This document shows positions 1-10,641 of a DNA stretch of 64,000 nt, piece by piece. This DNA comes from an uncultured bacterium. Lineage in GTDB: Bacteria > Verrucomicrobiota > Kiritimatiellia > CAIVKH01. The notes beneath the pieces are model-generated. The model had not been told where the DNA came from and ran no database searches. It saw nothing but the letters and a program-made list of their open reading frames with translations. The stretch is taken from positions 1 through 64,000 of the forward strand of contig CALGMT010000029.1 in NCBI GenBank assembly GCA_937958885.1. Reading direction: 5' to 3'. Every line of letters starts with the position of its first letter. Position 1 is the stretch's first letter. The position numbers and the translations under genes are program-made.

Positions 1-375
1 GAACTCATCGACACGCTGGTGACCTCTGGCTATTCGCCGACGGTCGTGCGGATGGTGGACGAGAAGCAAGACTACGACCTCTATGATGTTTTGGCTGAAC
101 TCGGCTGGGGCATGAACCCCCGCACGCGCCGCGACCGCACCATGGCCTTCACCTACAAGCACGAAGACTGGATCAATGCGCTGCCCGTCCAGGCCGCCGC
201 CACGATTCGCGCCATCGCCAGCCAATTCGAGCGCGGCGGCACCGAGGGTCTGGAGAACCCGCAGATATTCCAGACGCCTGAGGTCAGAATCGCCGGCGGC
301 CTGGCCGCGCTTCAGGCAGCGGGCAACCCGCGCGATTTGCTTATGGAAACCAAGACACGGATGTTCGCGGCATGA
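1..375 (+). CDS. hsdR: Type I restriction enzyme R subunit, C-terminal fragment
   Basis: The reading frame is open from the first base, so only the last 124 residues of a larger protein are in the window. The segment resembles the C-terminal helical domain of EcoEI-type HsdR, which docks the translocase onto the HsdM/HsdS core; the nuclease and helicase motifs lie upstream, outside the window. The reading LIDTLVTSGYSPTVVRMV, then YDVLAELGWG, is the recognisable part. The stop overlaps the next start as ATGA at 372-375, so hsdS is probably translationally coupled. The position directly before hsdS and hsdM supports the call. Whether the complete R subunit is intact cannot be judged here. Confidence 0.85.
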   Translation, partial: ELIDTLVTSGYSPTVVRMVDEKQDYDLYDVLAELGWGMNPRTRRDRTMAFTYKHEDWINALPVQAAATIRAIASQFERGGTEGLENPQIFQTPEVRIAGGLAALQAAGNPRDLLMETKTRMFAA

Positions 376-1013
376 CGACGCTGGAGACACTGACACAGAG
401 CCTGCACGGGCACCCGCTGCCGGCTGGCTGGCGGTGGGTGAGGCTGGGCGAGGTGACCACAGTCGTCAATGGCACAACACCCGCGACTGGCAATAAGGCC
501 TATTGGGACGGCGATATCGTGTGGATTACACCCACCGACCTTGGCAAACTCTCCGATCCAGAGATTCGTGCATCAGAACGCAGGATAACGGCCGAAGGGG
601 CGCAAAGTTGCGGCCTCACCTGTGTGCCGCCTGGGACAGTGGTTATGTCCTCTCGCGCGCCGATTGGTCATCTCGGTATTGCAACGATGGAACTGTGTAC
701 CAACCAAGGTTGCAAAGCTTTCGTGCCGGGACCGGAAGTGGACTCGTACTTCCTGTATTACGCACTAAAGCGCTCTGTTTGGGCGCTACAGCGGCTCGGA
801 AGCGGAGCTACATTCGACGAGATATCGCAATCGCAGTGTAAAGAATTTGAAATCCCTCTTCCGCCGTTGCCGGAACAGCAGCGCATCGTGGCGATCCTGC
901 GCGAGCAGATGGCGGCGGTGGAGAAGGCCCGCGCGGCGGCGGAAGCGGAACTCGAAGCAATCAATGCGCTGCCGGCGGCGTTGCTGCGGCGGGCGTTCAG
1001 CGGGGAGCTTTGA
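372..1013 (+). CDS. hsdS: Type I restriction enzyme specificity subunit, half-size
   Basis: The product is 213 residues with one target-recognition domain (about residues 15-150), followed by a conserved region containing GSGATFDEIS and IPLPPLPEQQRIV and then a coiled-coil spacer of about 50 residues. Typical HsdS proteins are 400 or more residues with two recognition domains, so this is a half subunit. Known half subunits act as head-to-tail dimers and read a palindromic bipartite site; that this one does so is inferred. The ATG at 372 overlaps the hsdR stop. The end contains ALPAALLRRAFSGEL, a normal terminus for the family, so the short length is not an obvious late truncation. Confidence 0.88.
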   Translation: MTTLETLTQSLHGHPLPAGWRWVRLGEVTTVVNGTTPATGNKAYWDGDIVWITPTDLGKLSDPEIRASERRITAEGAQSCGLTCVPPGTVVMSSRAPIGHLGIATMELCTNQGCKAFVPGPEVDSYFLYYALKRSVWALQRLGSGATFDEISQSQCKEFEIPLPPLPEQQRIVAILREQMAAVEKARAAAEAELEAINALPAALLRRAFSGEL

Positions 1014-1675
1014 TGGAGCCGCAAAAAAACGAACGGAGCGCCGATGGGCTGATTCCGAAGCATGGTGGCTATCGGCGGCTGAAGACGTTTCAACTCGCAA
1101 CGCTGATCTATGACGTGACCGTTCGGTTTTGCGACATGTTCATTGACCGGCGCAGCCGCACCCACGACCAGATGGTGCAGGCGGCGCGCAGCGGACGGCA
1201 GAATATCGCCGAAGGGAGCGTGGATTCGGGCACTTCGAAAAAGATCGAGCTGAAACTGACGGGCATCGCCCGGGGCAGCCTGGAGGAACTGCGGCTGGAC
1301 TATGAAGATTACTTGCGCCAACGCGGCCTGCCGCAATGGCCGCCGGAACACCCGGCGCTCATGCGCTTCAAGGCGCGGCGCTGCGCGACCTTGTCGGAGT
1401 TTCGCGCCTGGGTGGCCGAGGAGGTGAAGCGCGAGAAGGAAGACACGGACGAACACAAATGGACACAGACGGAGGGAACCGCCGTCACCGGTGTCCGTGA
1501 ACGTCCGTGTCCTTCCGTGTTCGTCGCCAATGGCGCGCTTTCGCTCTTGAACCTTTGTCTTTTCCTGCTGGACAAACAACTGCAGGCCCAGGCGGAAACC
1601 TTCGAGCGGGAGGGCGGGTTCACCGAACGGCTTTACAGGCGCCGGGTTGAAGCTCGGCGCCGGAGGGGCAATTAA
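1013..1675 (+). CDS. Four-helix-bundle protein with C-terminal suffix domain
   Basis: The 220-residue product begins with a four-helix-bundle region of the S23/diversity-element type; QAARSGRQNIAEGS near residues 60-73 is its signature. After a middle insert, a conserved tail (ANGALSLLNLCLFLLDKQ, then EGGFTERLYRRR) matches the separate 'suffix' domain seen in this family. The start ATG overlaps the hsdS stop (TGATG); an in-frame TTG at 1010 is also possible. The stop overlaps the hsdM start (TAATG), so the gene is embedded in the restriction operon. Its role is not known; scaffolding or regulation of the methylase complex is a guess. The insert between the two domains is encoded by an imperfect inverted repeat (1448-1525). 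Confidence 0.75.
   Translation: MEPQKNERSADGLIPKHGGYRRLKTFQLATLIYDVTVRFCDMFIDRRSRTHDQMVQAARSGRQNIAEGSVDSGTSKKIELKLTGIARGSLEELRLDYEDYLRQRGLPQWPPEHPALMRFKARRCATLSEFRAWVAEEVKREKEDTDEHKWTQTEGTAVTGVRERPCPSVFVANGALSLLNLCLFLLDKQLQAQAETFEREGGFTERLYRRRVEARRRRGN
1448..1525 (+). repeat. Imperfect inverted repeat inside a coding sequence
   Basis: Two arms of about 24 bases face each other: GACGAACAC at 1448-1456, GGACAC at 1461-1466 and GACG at 1468-1471 are mirrored by CGTC at 1502-1505, GTGTCC at 1507-1512 and GTGTTCGTC at 1517-1525. The element is read through in frame by the four-helix-bundle gene and encodes a charged, low-similarity linker between two recognisable domains. Its compact size and folding resemble a REP-type element that has become part of a protein. 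Confidence 0.7.
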
Positions 1676-3413
1676 TGGCAAGGAAGACAACCAACAACAA
1701 ACGCCACACGACGCAGGCGTCGGTGGATCAAGCTGTCAAGAGCATCTGCGACATCATGCGGCGCGGCAACTGCGCCGGTGCAATGCAGTATGTGCCCGAA
1801 CTGACATGGATTCTGTTCCTGCGCATCCTCGACGAGAAGGAGCAGCGCGAGGAGCAGGAGGCCGAGGCGCTGGGCGTTCCGTTCCGGCCGTCGCTGGAAT
1901 CGCCGTACCGCTGGCGCGACTGGGGCTGCCCGCCGGAGGCCTTGTCCGAGGGTCAGACCAACAAGCGCGTCGAGCTTCAGAACGCGCCGCAGAACGCCCT
2001 ATTCAACTTCATCAACACGGAGCTGCTGCCGCACCTCAAGGGGCTGAAGAACCGGCCCGACGCCACGCCGCGTCAGAAGGTCATCAGCGAGATCATGACC
2101 GGCGTGGAGCGCGTCCGCATCGACACCGAGCGGAACTTTCTCGATGTGCTGGACAAGGTGCACGAACTTTCGACCGAGGCCGTTGACCCCACACACGTCT
2201 TCACGCTTTCGCAGGTGTACGAAGGGCTGCTGCTGAAGATGGGCGAGAAGGGCAACGACGGCGGGCAGTTCTTCACGCCGCGCCAGGTCATCAAGGCAAT
2301 GGTTCAGGTGATTAACCCGAAGATAGACGAGACCGTGTATGACCCCGGCTGCGGCACGGCGGCTTCCTAGCCCAGAGCTTCGAGCACATGAGGGCCAATC
2401 TGGGCAACGACGCCACGGCCGAGCAGTTGGAGACGCTCAAGCAGCGGACTTTCTGGGGCCGCGAGAAGGAAAACCTCATCTACCCCATCGCGTTGGCGAA
2501 CCTGGTGCTGCACGGGATTGACAAGCCGAACCTCTGGCACGGCAACACGCTGACCGGCCGGGAGACCTACGGCGGGCTGTTCGAAGGCGCGCCGCAGACC
2601 TTTGACGTGATCCTGACCAACCCGCCGTTCGGCGGCAAGGAAGGCAAGGAAGCCCAGACCAACTTCGACTACAAGACCAGCGCCACGCAGGTGCTGTTTC
2701 TGCAGCACGTCATGCGTAGCCTGCGCGACGGCGGGCGCTGCGGGATCGTCTTGGATGAAGGCTTGCTGTTTCGCACGAATCAGGATGCCTTCACCAAGAC
2801 CAAGCGCAAGCTGCTGGACGAGTGCGACCTGTGGTGCGTGGTGAGCCTGCCCGCTGGGGTGTTCACGGCCGCTGGGGCGGGCGTGAAGACGAACCTGCTT
2901 TTCTTCGCCAAGGGCCGGCCCACGCGGAAGATCTGGTACTACGACCTGACGGACATCAAGGTACGTAAGAAGACGCCGCTGACGCTCAAGCACTTCGAAG
3001 ACTTCTTTCGCCTGCTGCCCACGCGGGCCGATAGCGAATTATCCTGGACCGTGGACATGGACGAGCGCAAGCGGATCGCTGCCGAGGAGGCCCGGCCGCT
3101 GAAAGAGCAGTCCACCGCCAAGGGTCAACAGGCGGCCCAGTGGAGTGAGAAGCTCAAGGACCTGAAGAAGGCCAAGCCCCGCGATGCTGCGGCCATCGAG
3201 GAGGCCGAATCCAAGATCGAGGAACTGACCCGCAAGTCGAGGGACCTTGCCGCCAAGGCCGAGGAGATCGAGGACGCCGTTTACGACCTTAAGGCCGTCA
3301 ACCCGAACAAGCGTCCGGTGGTGGACACTCGGACGCCCGAGGAACTCATGGACCTCATCGAGGCCAAGGGCCGGGAAATTTCTGAAGCCCTGGCCACATT
3401 GCGGTCACGGTAG
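1675..3413 (+). pseudogene. hsdM: Type I DNA methyltransferase M subunit, frameshifted
   Basis: Residues 1-231 contain the helical HsdM N domain and run to the AdoMet motif, where DPGCGT is followed by a wrong frame and a stop at 2368-2370. In the -1 frame the protein resumes at once with GGFLAQSFEHM, then carries the catalytic NPPFGG motif (about 2615-2632) and a long coiled-coil C-terminal tail ending at 3413. The expected ACG-GGC-GGC reads ACG-GCG-GC, so one G is missing near 2358. Restoring it gives a normal single HsdM of about 579 residues. Both halves are otherwise intact and no slippery heptamer is visible, so this is either a recent inactivating deletion or a sequencing/assembly error. 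If real, the locus should not methylate its host DNA. Confidence 0.9.
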
Positions 3414-3652
3414 ACAGTCCGAGGTTGAAGCAGGACTTAAATGAAACCCGCTTAGACAGAACTGTCGGAGTCTTCGGGCGTGCGGTCCGGCTCAAAAATC
3501 GGGCCTTTCAATTGAAGGATCGAAACTCTATAGCCCCGCCCTATCTCAGCGGCAGCAAAGCTTCAAATTGTTCGATTTTGCTCGACTTGAGCGAATACGC
3601 TCTATATCTGTCGCACTCCTTCTGGGGAGGACCGGGCCTACCGGCACCAACC
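3414..3652 (+). other. Spacer between restriction and ATP synthase operons
   Basis: These 239 bases hold no convincing gene. They must contain the promoter of the ATP synthase operon. Candidate pairs are TTTCAA (3506-3511) with TATAGC (3529-3534), and TTGCTC (3578-3583) with TCTATA (3601-3606); neither is strong. A short perfect inverted repeat, GACAG-AA-CTGTC, sits at 3455-3466. No convincing terminator follows hsdM. Confidence 0.4.
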
Positions 3653-3898
3653 ATGGACAGCAAAGGAAAACAGCCCCTGCCAACATTGAGTCCGGCTGTA
3701 GGATTGGGCATGCAATTGGCTGTCGGGATGGCGGTGTTTGCGGGAGGCGGATACTGGCTGGACCGGCGGCGCGGCGGTGGCGTGGCGTTCACGCTGGCAG
3801 GAATCGGACTGGGACTGTTTTACGGCGGTTACGAAGTGTGGAAGGTCGTAAGAGAACTCAACGCAAAAGCGAATGGTAAGTCCAAACATGGCTCGTGA
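3653..3898 (+). CDS. atpZ: AtpZ-like ATP synthase accessory membrane protein
   Basis: This 81-residue protein has two predicted membrane helices (about residues 17-35 and 44-62) separated by a basic loop (WLDRRRGGG), the layout of the AtpZ/AtpI-type accessory proteins that precede Fo genes. Such proteins are linked to Fo assembly or to magnesium supply; the exact role is debated. The ATG at 3653 was chosen because the frame upstream to 3425 is low-similarity and would put a long hydrophilic tail before the first helix. A GGAGG lies 22 nt upstream, unusually far, so the start is not certain. It overlaps the next gene. Confidence 0.7.
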   Translation: MDSKGKQPLPTLSPAVGLGMQLAVGMAVFAGGGYWLDRRRGGGVAFTLAGIGLGLFYGGYEVWKVVRELNAKANGKSKHGS

Positions 3899-4256
3899 TG
3901 CTGTTATCATCGCTACTGCCGCAGCTCTCGGCGCACTCTTGAGCGCGGTCGGACCAGCCGCCTTTGACCCGACGGCATGGGCGTTGGGCGTCGGGCTCGG
4001 CATTGGACAGTCGCTCGCAGGGGTGCGCGTGTACCGCGCCGCGATGCGGCGGCGCGATCTGGCCCTCGGCCCCGCGCTCGGCAGCGGCTTCCTGCGCGTG
4101 CTGCTGCTTCTGCTCTTCTTGACGCTGGCGGTGCGGGCAGGACTCCCCGCAGCGCCGCTCGCGTGGGCGTTGCTGTGCACCTATGCGGCGATGATGTGCG
4201 CCGAAATTGCCGTAATCGCGCGCGCGGCGCAACCGATTCGACAGGAGGCGCGCTGA
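3888..4256 (+). CDS. atpI: AtpI-like ATP synthase assembly protein
   Basis: The 122-residue product has four hydrophobic segments with a basic loop (RRRDLALG) in the middle, the same size and layout as AtpI of other F-type operons. AtpI helps assemble the c-ring. Sequence conservation is weak, as is usual for this family, so the call rests mainly on topology and on its place between atpZ and atpB. Two in-frame starts exist: ATG 3873 and ATG 3888; the latter is preceded by GGTAAG and gives a more typical N-terminus. It overlaps atpZ by 11 bases with this start. Confidence 0.6.
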   Translation: MARDAVIIATAAALGALLSAVGPAAFDPTAWALGVGLGIGQSLAGVRVYRAAMRRRDLALGPALGSGFLRVLLLLLFLTLAVRAGLPAAPLAWALLCTYAAMMCAEIAVIARAAQPIRQEAR

Positions 4257-4258
4257 CC

Positions 4259-5050
4259 ATGGCCGCTCCCGCTGTCGCCGATCAGGCCGCGCGCAATCAG
4301 GCCGTGATGGATTACGTGATGCATCACGTGATGGATTCCGCGCACTGGAAACTCCCGTTCCTGCCGGAAATCCATCTGCCGGGCGGTCTGACCTTGCACG
4401 GTGTGATGCTGCTGCTGGCAGGGCTGTTCTTGATTTTAGCATTTGGGCTCTCGTTTCGTCGGCGCGATCCGGTGCCCCGCGGGTTCGCGAACGTGCTTGA
4501 AGTCCTCGTGAAATTCGTGCGCGACAACATTGCAATCGCGAACCTCGGCGAGTCGGACGGCCGAAAGATGGCCCCCCTCCTCTGCACGTTTTTCTTTTTC
4601 ATTCTTACGCTGAACTTGATGGGGCTTATCCCGCTGTTTTCCACCGCGACGGCCAACATCAATGTCACCGCGGCGCTCGCAACCACCACGCTGGGCGTCA
4701 TGATCGGCGGCGCGATTTACAAAAACGGGCTGAGCGGGTTCCTCCATGCCTTCGTCCCGCACGGTGTGCCCTGGCCAGTGCTCATTCTGCTGACGCCGAT
4801 CGAATTCATGGGGATGTTCATCAAGGCCTTCGCGCTGACGATCCGTCTTTTCGCCAATATGTTCGCGGGGCATGTGGTCATTTTCACGCTGCTCGGCCTC
4901 GTGGTGATGTTCGGCGCGCCCGCCTTTGCGGCCGTCGGGCTGGCTCTGGGCATTTACCTGCTGGAGATCCTCGTCGCCTTCCTGCAGGCCTACGTTTTTA
5001 CTCTGCTTTCAGCGATGTTCATCGCGCAGGTGCATCATCCGGCGCATTGA
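4259..5050 (+). CDS. atpB: ATP synthase Fo subunit a
   Basis: Subunit a forms the two half-channels for ions next to the c-ring in the membrane. The 263-residue product has the expected hydrophobic helices and the essential arginine in the block ALTIRLFANMFAGH (Arg196 by my count). The start ATG at 4259 is preceded by AGGAGG at 4243-4248, ten bases away. The N-terminus contains an unusual histidine/methionine cluster (MDYVMHHVMD) before the first helix. It is the third gene of the operon and precedes atpE with a 45-base gap that holds a GAAGGAGA ribosome site for the highly expressed c subunit. Confidence 0.97.
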   Translation: MAAPAVADQAARNQAVMDYVMHHVMDSAHWKLPFLPEIHLPGGLTLHGVMLLLAGLFLILAFGLSFRRRDPVPRGFANVLEVLVKFVRDNIAIANLGESDGRKMAPLLCTFFFFILTLNLMGLIPLFSTATANINVTAALATTTLGVMIGGAIYKNGLSGFLHAFVPHGVPWPVLILLTPIEFMGMFIKAFALTIRLFANMFAGHVVIFTLLGLVVMFGAPAFAAVGLALGIYLLEILVAFLQAYVFTLLSAMFIAQVHHPAH

Positions 5051-5095
5051 TTCACAAAACAGAACGTTCGAAGCAAAGAGAAGGAGACACATACC

Positions 5096-5311
5096 ATGAC
5101 GGCAGCAACATTGGCAGCAATTGGCGCGGGCCTGGTCACCATCGGGGCCGCTTTGGGCATCGGTAAACTGGCAGGTTCGGCGATGGAAGGTATCGCGCGG
5201 CAGCCGGAAGCGGCGCCAAAGATTCAGGGCGCGATGATCATCGCCGCGGCGCTGATCGAAGGCGTGGCGCTTTTCTCGGCGGTCGTTTGCTTGCTCGGCG
5301 TGCTGAAGTAA
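5096..5311 (+). CDS. atpE: ATP synthase Fo subunit c
   Basis: This 71-residue hairpin protein oligomerises into the rotating c-ring. Two helices flank the polar loop ARQPEA, and the ion-binding carboxylate is Glu55 in AALIEGVALF. The residue after Glu55 is Gly, and the Ser/Thr that accompanies sodium-binding rings is absent, so coupling to protons is the simpler reading. A strong ribosome site (AGAAGGAGA) lies before the ATG, as expected for a subunit needed in many copies. Confidence 0.96.
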   Translation: MTAATLAAIGAGLVTIGAALGIGKLAGSAMEGIARQPEAAPKIQGAMIIAAALIEGVALFSAVVCLLGVLK

Positions 5312-5324
5312 GCGGCGCCCCGCC

Positions 5325-5870
5325 ATGGCGGACACCCACCAAACCCACACCGCGCAGCCGGCGGCGCACGAAGGCGAGCACGGCGGCCCCAATCCAATCC
5401 AAGTCAGCGGCCCGATGATGGGCCTGACCTGGTTGACGTTCGGTCTGCTGGCGCTCGTGCTCTACAAGGTCGCGTGGAAACCGATCCTCACCGCGCTGGA
5501 CCAGCGGGAAAAACAGATCCGGGACGCCCTCGAAGAGGCCCGGCTGACTCGCGAAGAATACGCGCGGATCGAGGAAAAACGGGCGCAACTCATCGATGAG
5601 GCGGACGCCAAAGCCCGCGCCATCGTCGAGCAGGCCCGCAAAGCGGCCATCGAGACGGCCCAAACCATCGAAGCCAAGGCGCGCGACGAAGCGAATATCC
5701 TGCTGACCAATGCGCAGCGTGAAATCGCCATCGCGCACCAGAAAGCGATCGCGGACCTGCGCCGCGAAAGCGCCGACCTCGCGGTCGGCCTCTCCCGAAA
5801 AATCCTCGCGGATCAATTGGATGAGACCCGCGGACGCAATCTCGTGGACCGCTTGTTGAAGCAGGTGTAG
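5325..5870 (+). CDS. atpF: ATP synthase Fo subunit b
   Basis: Subunit b is the peripheral stalk. The 181-residue protein has a hydrophilic, histidine-rich leader of about 25 residues, one membrane helix (about residues 29-46, MGLTWLTFGLLALVL) and a long charged helix rich in Glu, Arg and Ala that dimerises and contacts subunit delta. The leader is longer than in most b subunits. It follows atpE after 13 bases and ends 4 bases before atpH. Confidence 0.95.
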   Translation: MADTHQTHTAQPAAHEGEHGGPNPIQVSGPMMGLTWLTFGLLALVLYKVAWKPILTALDQREKQIRDALEEARLTREEYARIEEKRAQLIDEADAKARAIVEQARKAAIETAQTIEAKARDEANILLTNAQREIAIAHQKAIADLRRESADLAVGLSRKILADQLDETRGRNLVDRLLKQV

Positions 5871-5874
5871 CCGC

Positions 5875-6414
5875 ATGACCCGTTCTCCCCTCGCCCGTCG
5901 ATACGCCCGCGCGCTGCTCGAATTGGCCCAGGAGCAGGGCCGCCTCGGGCTTGTGCGACAGGATCTCGCCGGAATAGCCGAGCTCTGCCAAGAACGGGAA
6001 GACTTGCTGCGCGTTGTTCACGGCTACTCGATAAGCAACGAGGCTCGCGTTCGCTTCTGGCGCTCGCTGCTCGAGGGACGGGCGGACGAGCTGACGCTGC
6101 GCTTTGTCCTGTTTTTGATCCACAAGGGCCGCGCCAATCTGTTGCCGGAAGCCATCCGGGAGTTCGAGGCGCTTTACTATGAGATGCGCGGCATCCAAAC
6201 CGTCGAAATTGTCTCCGCTCACCCGATGCAGCCGAATCAGATTCAAACGCTGATCGATCGATTCGCGCAGAAACTCGGACGCGAAGTTCGGGCCGTCACC
6301 CATGTTGACGCCGCCCTGCTCGGCGGGTTTCAAGTCCGGGTCGACGACCTCATCTACGACTACAGCGTGAACCACCAACTTGAACGACTCCACCGGAATA
6401 TGCTCACGGCATAG
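5875..6414 (+). CDS. atpH: ATP synthase F1 subunit delta
   Basis: Delta links the top of the alpha3beta3 head to the b stalk. The 179-residue product begins [15 protein letters not shown], the conserved first helix of the OSCP/delta family, and closes with [16 protein letters not shown], the C-terminal signature. Length is normal. It lies between atpF and atpA with gaps of 4 and 8 bases. Confidence 0.95.
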   Translation: MTRSPLARRYARALLELAQEQGRLGLVRQDLAGIAELCQEREDLLRVVHGYSISNEARVRFWRSLLEGRADELTLRFVLFLIHKGRANLLPEAIREFEALYYEMRGIQTVEIVSAHPMQPNQIQTLIDRFAQKLGREVRAVTHVDAALLGGFQVRVDDLIYDYSVNHQLERLHRNMLTA

Positions 6415-6422
6415 AGGTATTT

Positions 6423-7937
6423 ATGGCACTCAACATCAAACCCGAAGAAGTCACCGCCATTCTGAAAAAGCAACTGGCGGATTTTGAACTCAAGGCCGAG
6501 ATCTACGAAACCGGCACGGTCATCAGCGTCGGCGACGGCATCGCCCGCGTGCACGGGCTCTCCAACGTCATGGCCAACGAGCTGGTCGAGTTTGCCGGCG
6601 GCATCCGCGGGCTGGCCCTGAATCTCGAAACCGACAATGTCGGCGTCTGCGTGTTCGGCGACGTGGAAGCCATCAAAGAGGGCGATGAAGTTCGGCGGAC
6701 GGGGCAAATCGCCTCCGTGCCCGTGGGCGATGTGCTGGCCGGCCGCATCGTGGACGCGCTCGGGGTCGCGATCGACGGCGGTCCGCCCATCGCGGCGAAG
6801 GAAACGCGCCCGATCGAACTCAAGGCTCCCGGCATCATTGATCGCCAGGACGTCAAGGAGCCGATGCAGACGGGCCTGAAGGTCATCGATGCGCTCACCC
6901 CGATTGGCCGCGGCCAGCGCGAGCTGATCATTGGCGACCGAAAGACGGGCAAGACCAGCATCGCCATCGACACCATCATCAATCAGCGCGGCGAAAACGT
7001 CCGCTGTTTTTATGTCGCCATCGGTCAGAAGCGTTCGACCGTCGTGCAAGTCGCCGAAAAGCTCAAGCAATACGGCGCGCTGGACTACACCACGATCATC
7101 GCCGCCACGGCATCCGACCCGGCGCCGATGCAATTCCTCGCCGCCTATTCGGGCTGCGCGATGGCCGAGTATTACCGCGACAACGGCAAACATGCGCTGA
7201 TCATTTACGACGACCTGACCAAGCAGGCGCAGGCCTATCGCCAACTCTCGCTGCTCTTGCGGCGGCCGCCGGGCCGCGAGGCGTATCCCGGCGATATTTT
7301 CTATCTTCACAGCCGCCTGCTCGAGCGCGCGGCCAAGATGAGCGCGGAAAAAGGCGGAGGGTCGCTCACCGCGCTGCCGATCATCGAGACGCAGGCGAAC
7401 GACGTGGCCGCCTACATTCCAACCAATGTGATCTCGATCACCGACGGGCAGATCTTTCTCGAATCCGACCTGTTCAACGCGGGCCAGCGCCCGGCGATGA
7501 ACGCCGGCCTCTCGGTCTCCCGCGTCGGCGGCGACGCGCAGGTGAAGGCGATGAAGCAGGTAGCCGGCTCGCTGCGCCTCGAACTAGCGCAATTCCGCGA
7601 GCTCGCGGCCTTTTCGCAGTTCGCGTCCGATCTCGACCCCGCGACGCGCAAACAGCTCGACCGCGGCCAGCGCCTGATGGAGATCATGAAACAGGGCGTG
7701 CACGAGCCGCTGCCGGTGGCCAAGCAGGTGGCCATCATCTTTGCCGGCACCAATGGATTCCTCGACGATGTGCCCGTCGCGCGGGTCAAAGAATTCGAGC
7801 GCCGCCTCCATGAAGCGATGGACGGCGCGTATGCCGGATTCGTCCGCCTGTTCAATGAGAAGAAGGCGATGACCGACGAGGTCAAGAAAGCGCTGACCGA
7901 CGCGCTGACGGACTTCAAGCGGACGTTCAACAAATAA
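6423..7937 (+). CDS. atpA: ATP synthase F1 subunit alpha
   Basis: The 504-residue protein is the regulatory nucleotide-binding subunit of the F1 head. The P-loop GDRKTGKT is at residues 171-178, [12 protein letters not shown] supplies the Walker B region, and the alpha-type signature [14 protein letters not shown] lies near residue 360. The arginine in SVSRVGG is the finger that reaches the catalytic site on beta. N-terminal beta-barrel and C-terminal helical domains are full length. Confidence 0.98.
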   Translation: MALNIKPEEVTAILKKQLADFELKAEIYETGTVISVGDGIARVHGLSNVMANELVEFAGGIRGLALNLETDNVGVCVFGDVEAIKEGDEVRRTGQIASVPVGDVLAGRIVDALGVAIDGGPPIAAKETRPIELKAPGIIDRQDVKEPMQTGLKVIDALTPIGRGQRELIIGDRKTGKTSIAIDTIINQRGENVRCFYVAIGQKRSTVVQVAEKLKQYGALDYTTIIAATASDPAPMQFLAAYSGCAMAEYYRDNGKHALIIYDDLTKQAQAYRQLSLLLRRPPGREAYPGDIFYLHSRLLERAAKMSAEKGGGSLTALPIIETQANDVAAYIPTNVISITDGQIFLESDLFNAGQRPAMNAGLSVSRVGGDAQVKAMKQVAGSLRLELAQFRELAAFSQFASDLDPATRKQLDRGQRLMEIMKQGVHEPLPVAKQVAIIFAGTNGFLDDVPVARVKEFERRLHEAMDGAYAGFVRLFNEKKAMTDEVKKALTDALTDFKRTFNK

Positions 7938-7965
7938 GCCCCGCGGCACAATCCAACAGCCCCCG

Positions 7966-8838
7966 ATGCCCTCGCTGAAAGAATATAAAGCCAAGCTCGC
8001 GAGCCTCGCGAACACGCGGAAGATGACCAAGACCATGAAGATGGTCGCGGCCAGCAAGCTCTACCGCACGATGGACGCGCAGCGGAAGGCCCTGCATTAT
8101 GCGGAGAAGCTGCAGGACCTGCTGGGCCGGCTCGCGGCCTCGGTGGACCACCGCGCCCATCCGCTGCTGCAAAAGCGAACGGGCGCAAAAAAGAGTCTCG
8201 TGCTGCTGGTCAGTTCGGACAAAGGCATGTGCGGCGGCTTCAACAACAATCTGATCAAGCACGTCTCCCGCTGGATGCTGATGCCCCAGCAGCTCGAACG
8301 CGAGTTCACATTCAGCTTTGCCGGACGCCGAGGCTGGCTGTTTTTCCGAAACCGCGTGGCCGTCGGCCGGCTCTACGAGGGCGTCACCCAGCGCCCGACC
8401 CCTTCCGATGCGTTGCGTATTGGGAACGACCTCCAGCGCGCATTCATCAGCGGAGAGATCGACGAGGTCTTCATCGCGTACAACCATTTCAATAACCCAC
8501 TTTCGCAGCGGCCGGTCATTCGCAAGCTGCTGCCCATCGAGCCGCACGCGATCACCGTCGGCGCCCGAGGGATCCACGAGGATTTTATTCTCGAGCCCCG
8601 GTCGGCAGAATTGCTCCGCGCGCTGCTGCCGAAAATTGTCGATTTTGAAATCTATTTCGCACTGCTGGAAAACGCCGCCGGCGAAAACGGCGCGCGCATG
8701 ACCGCGATGGACAATGCGACCAACAACGCCAGCAAGATGATTCGCACCTACACCCTGCTGCGCAACCGCGCGCGACAGGCGTCCATCACCAAGGAACTGA
8801 TCGAAATCGTCTCCGGCGCGGAGGCGCTGAAGGGATGA
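7966..8838 (+). CDS. atpG: ATP synthase F1 subunit gamma
   Basis: Gamma is the rotor shaft. The 290-residue product has the conserved N-terminal helix (NTRKMTKTMKMVAASK) and the C-terminal helix (MDNATNNASKMI and RARQASITKELIEIVSGAEAL) that form the coiled coil inside the head, with a Rossmann-like domain between. It lies between atpA and atpD as in standard operons. Confidence 0.97.
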   Translation: MPSLKEYKAKLASLANTRKMTKTMKMVAASKLYRTMDAQRKALHYAEKLQDLLGRLAASVDHRAHPLLQKRTGAKKSLVLLVSSDKGMCGGFNNNLIKHVSRWMLMPQQLEREFTFSFAGRRGWLFFRNRVAVGRLYEGVTQRPTPSDALRIGNDLQRAFISGEIDEVFIAYNHFNNPLSQRPVIRKLLPIEPHAITVGARGIHEDFILEPRSAELLRALLPKIVDFEIYFALLENAAGENGARMTAMDNATNNASKMIRTYTLLRNRARQASITKELIEIVSGAEALKG

Positions 8839-8866
8839 CCCGCCCCCTGTCAAACGTTGCAGTTAG

Positions 8867-10637
<1,771 letters not shown>

Positions 10638-10641
<4 letters not shown>

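Noticed and set aside
758..1690. 310-residue open frame on the minus strand opposite hsdS and the four-helix-bundle gene
   Set aside because: It lies opposite well-supported plus-strand genes with overlapping start/stop couplings and has an Arg/Ala-rich shadow composition.
1..3413. A novel defence system beyond type I restriction
   Set aside because: The accompanying small protein belongs to a recurrent four-helix-bundle family; no further effector genes are visible in this window, though the locus continues to the left.
3455..3466. GACAG-AA-CTGTC palindrome as a LexA site
   Set aside because: Spacing does not match known LexA boxes (CTGT-N8-ACAG or GAAC-N4-GTTC) and the neighbours are not SOS genes.
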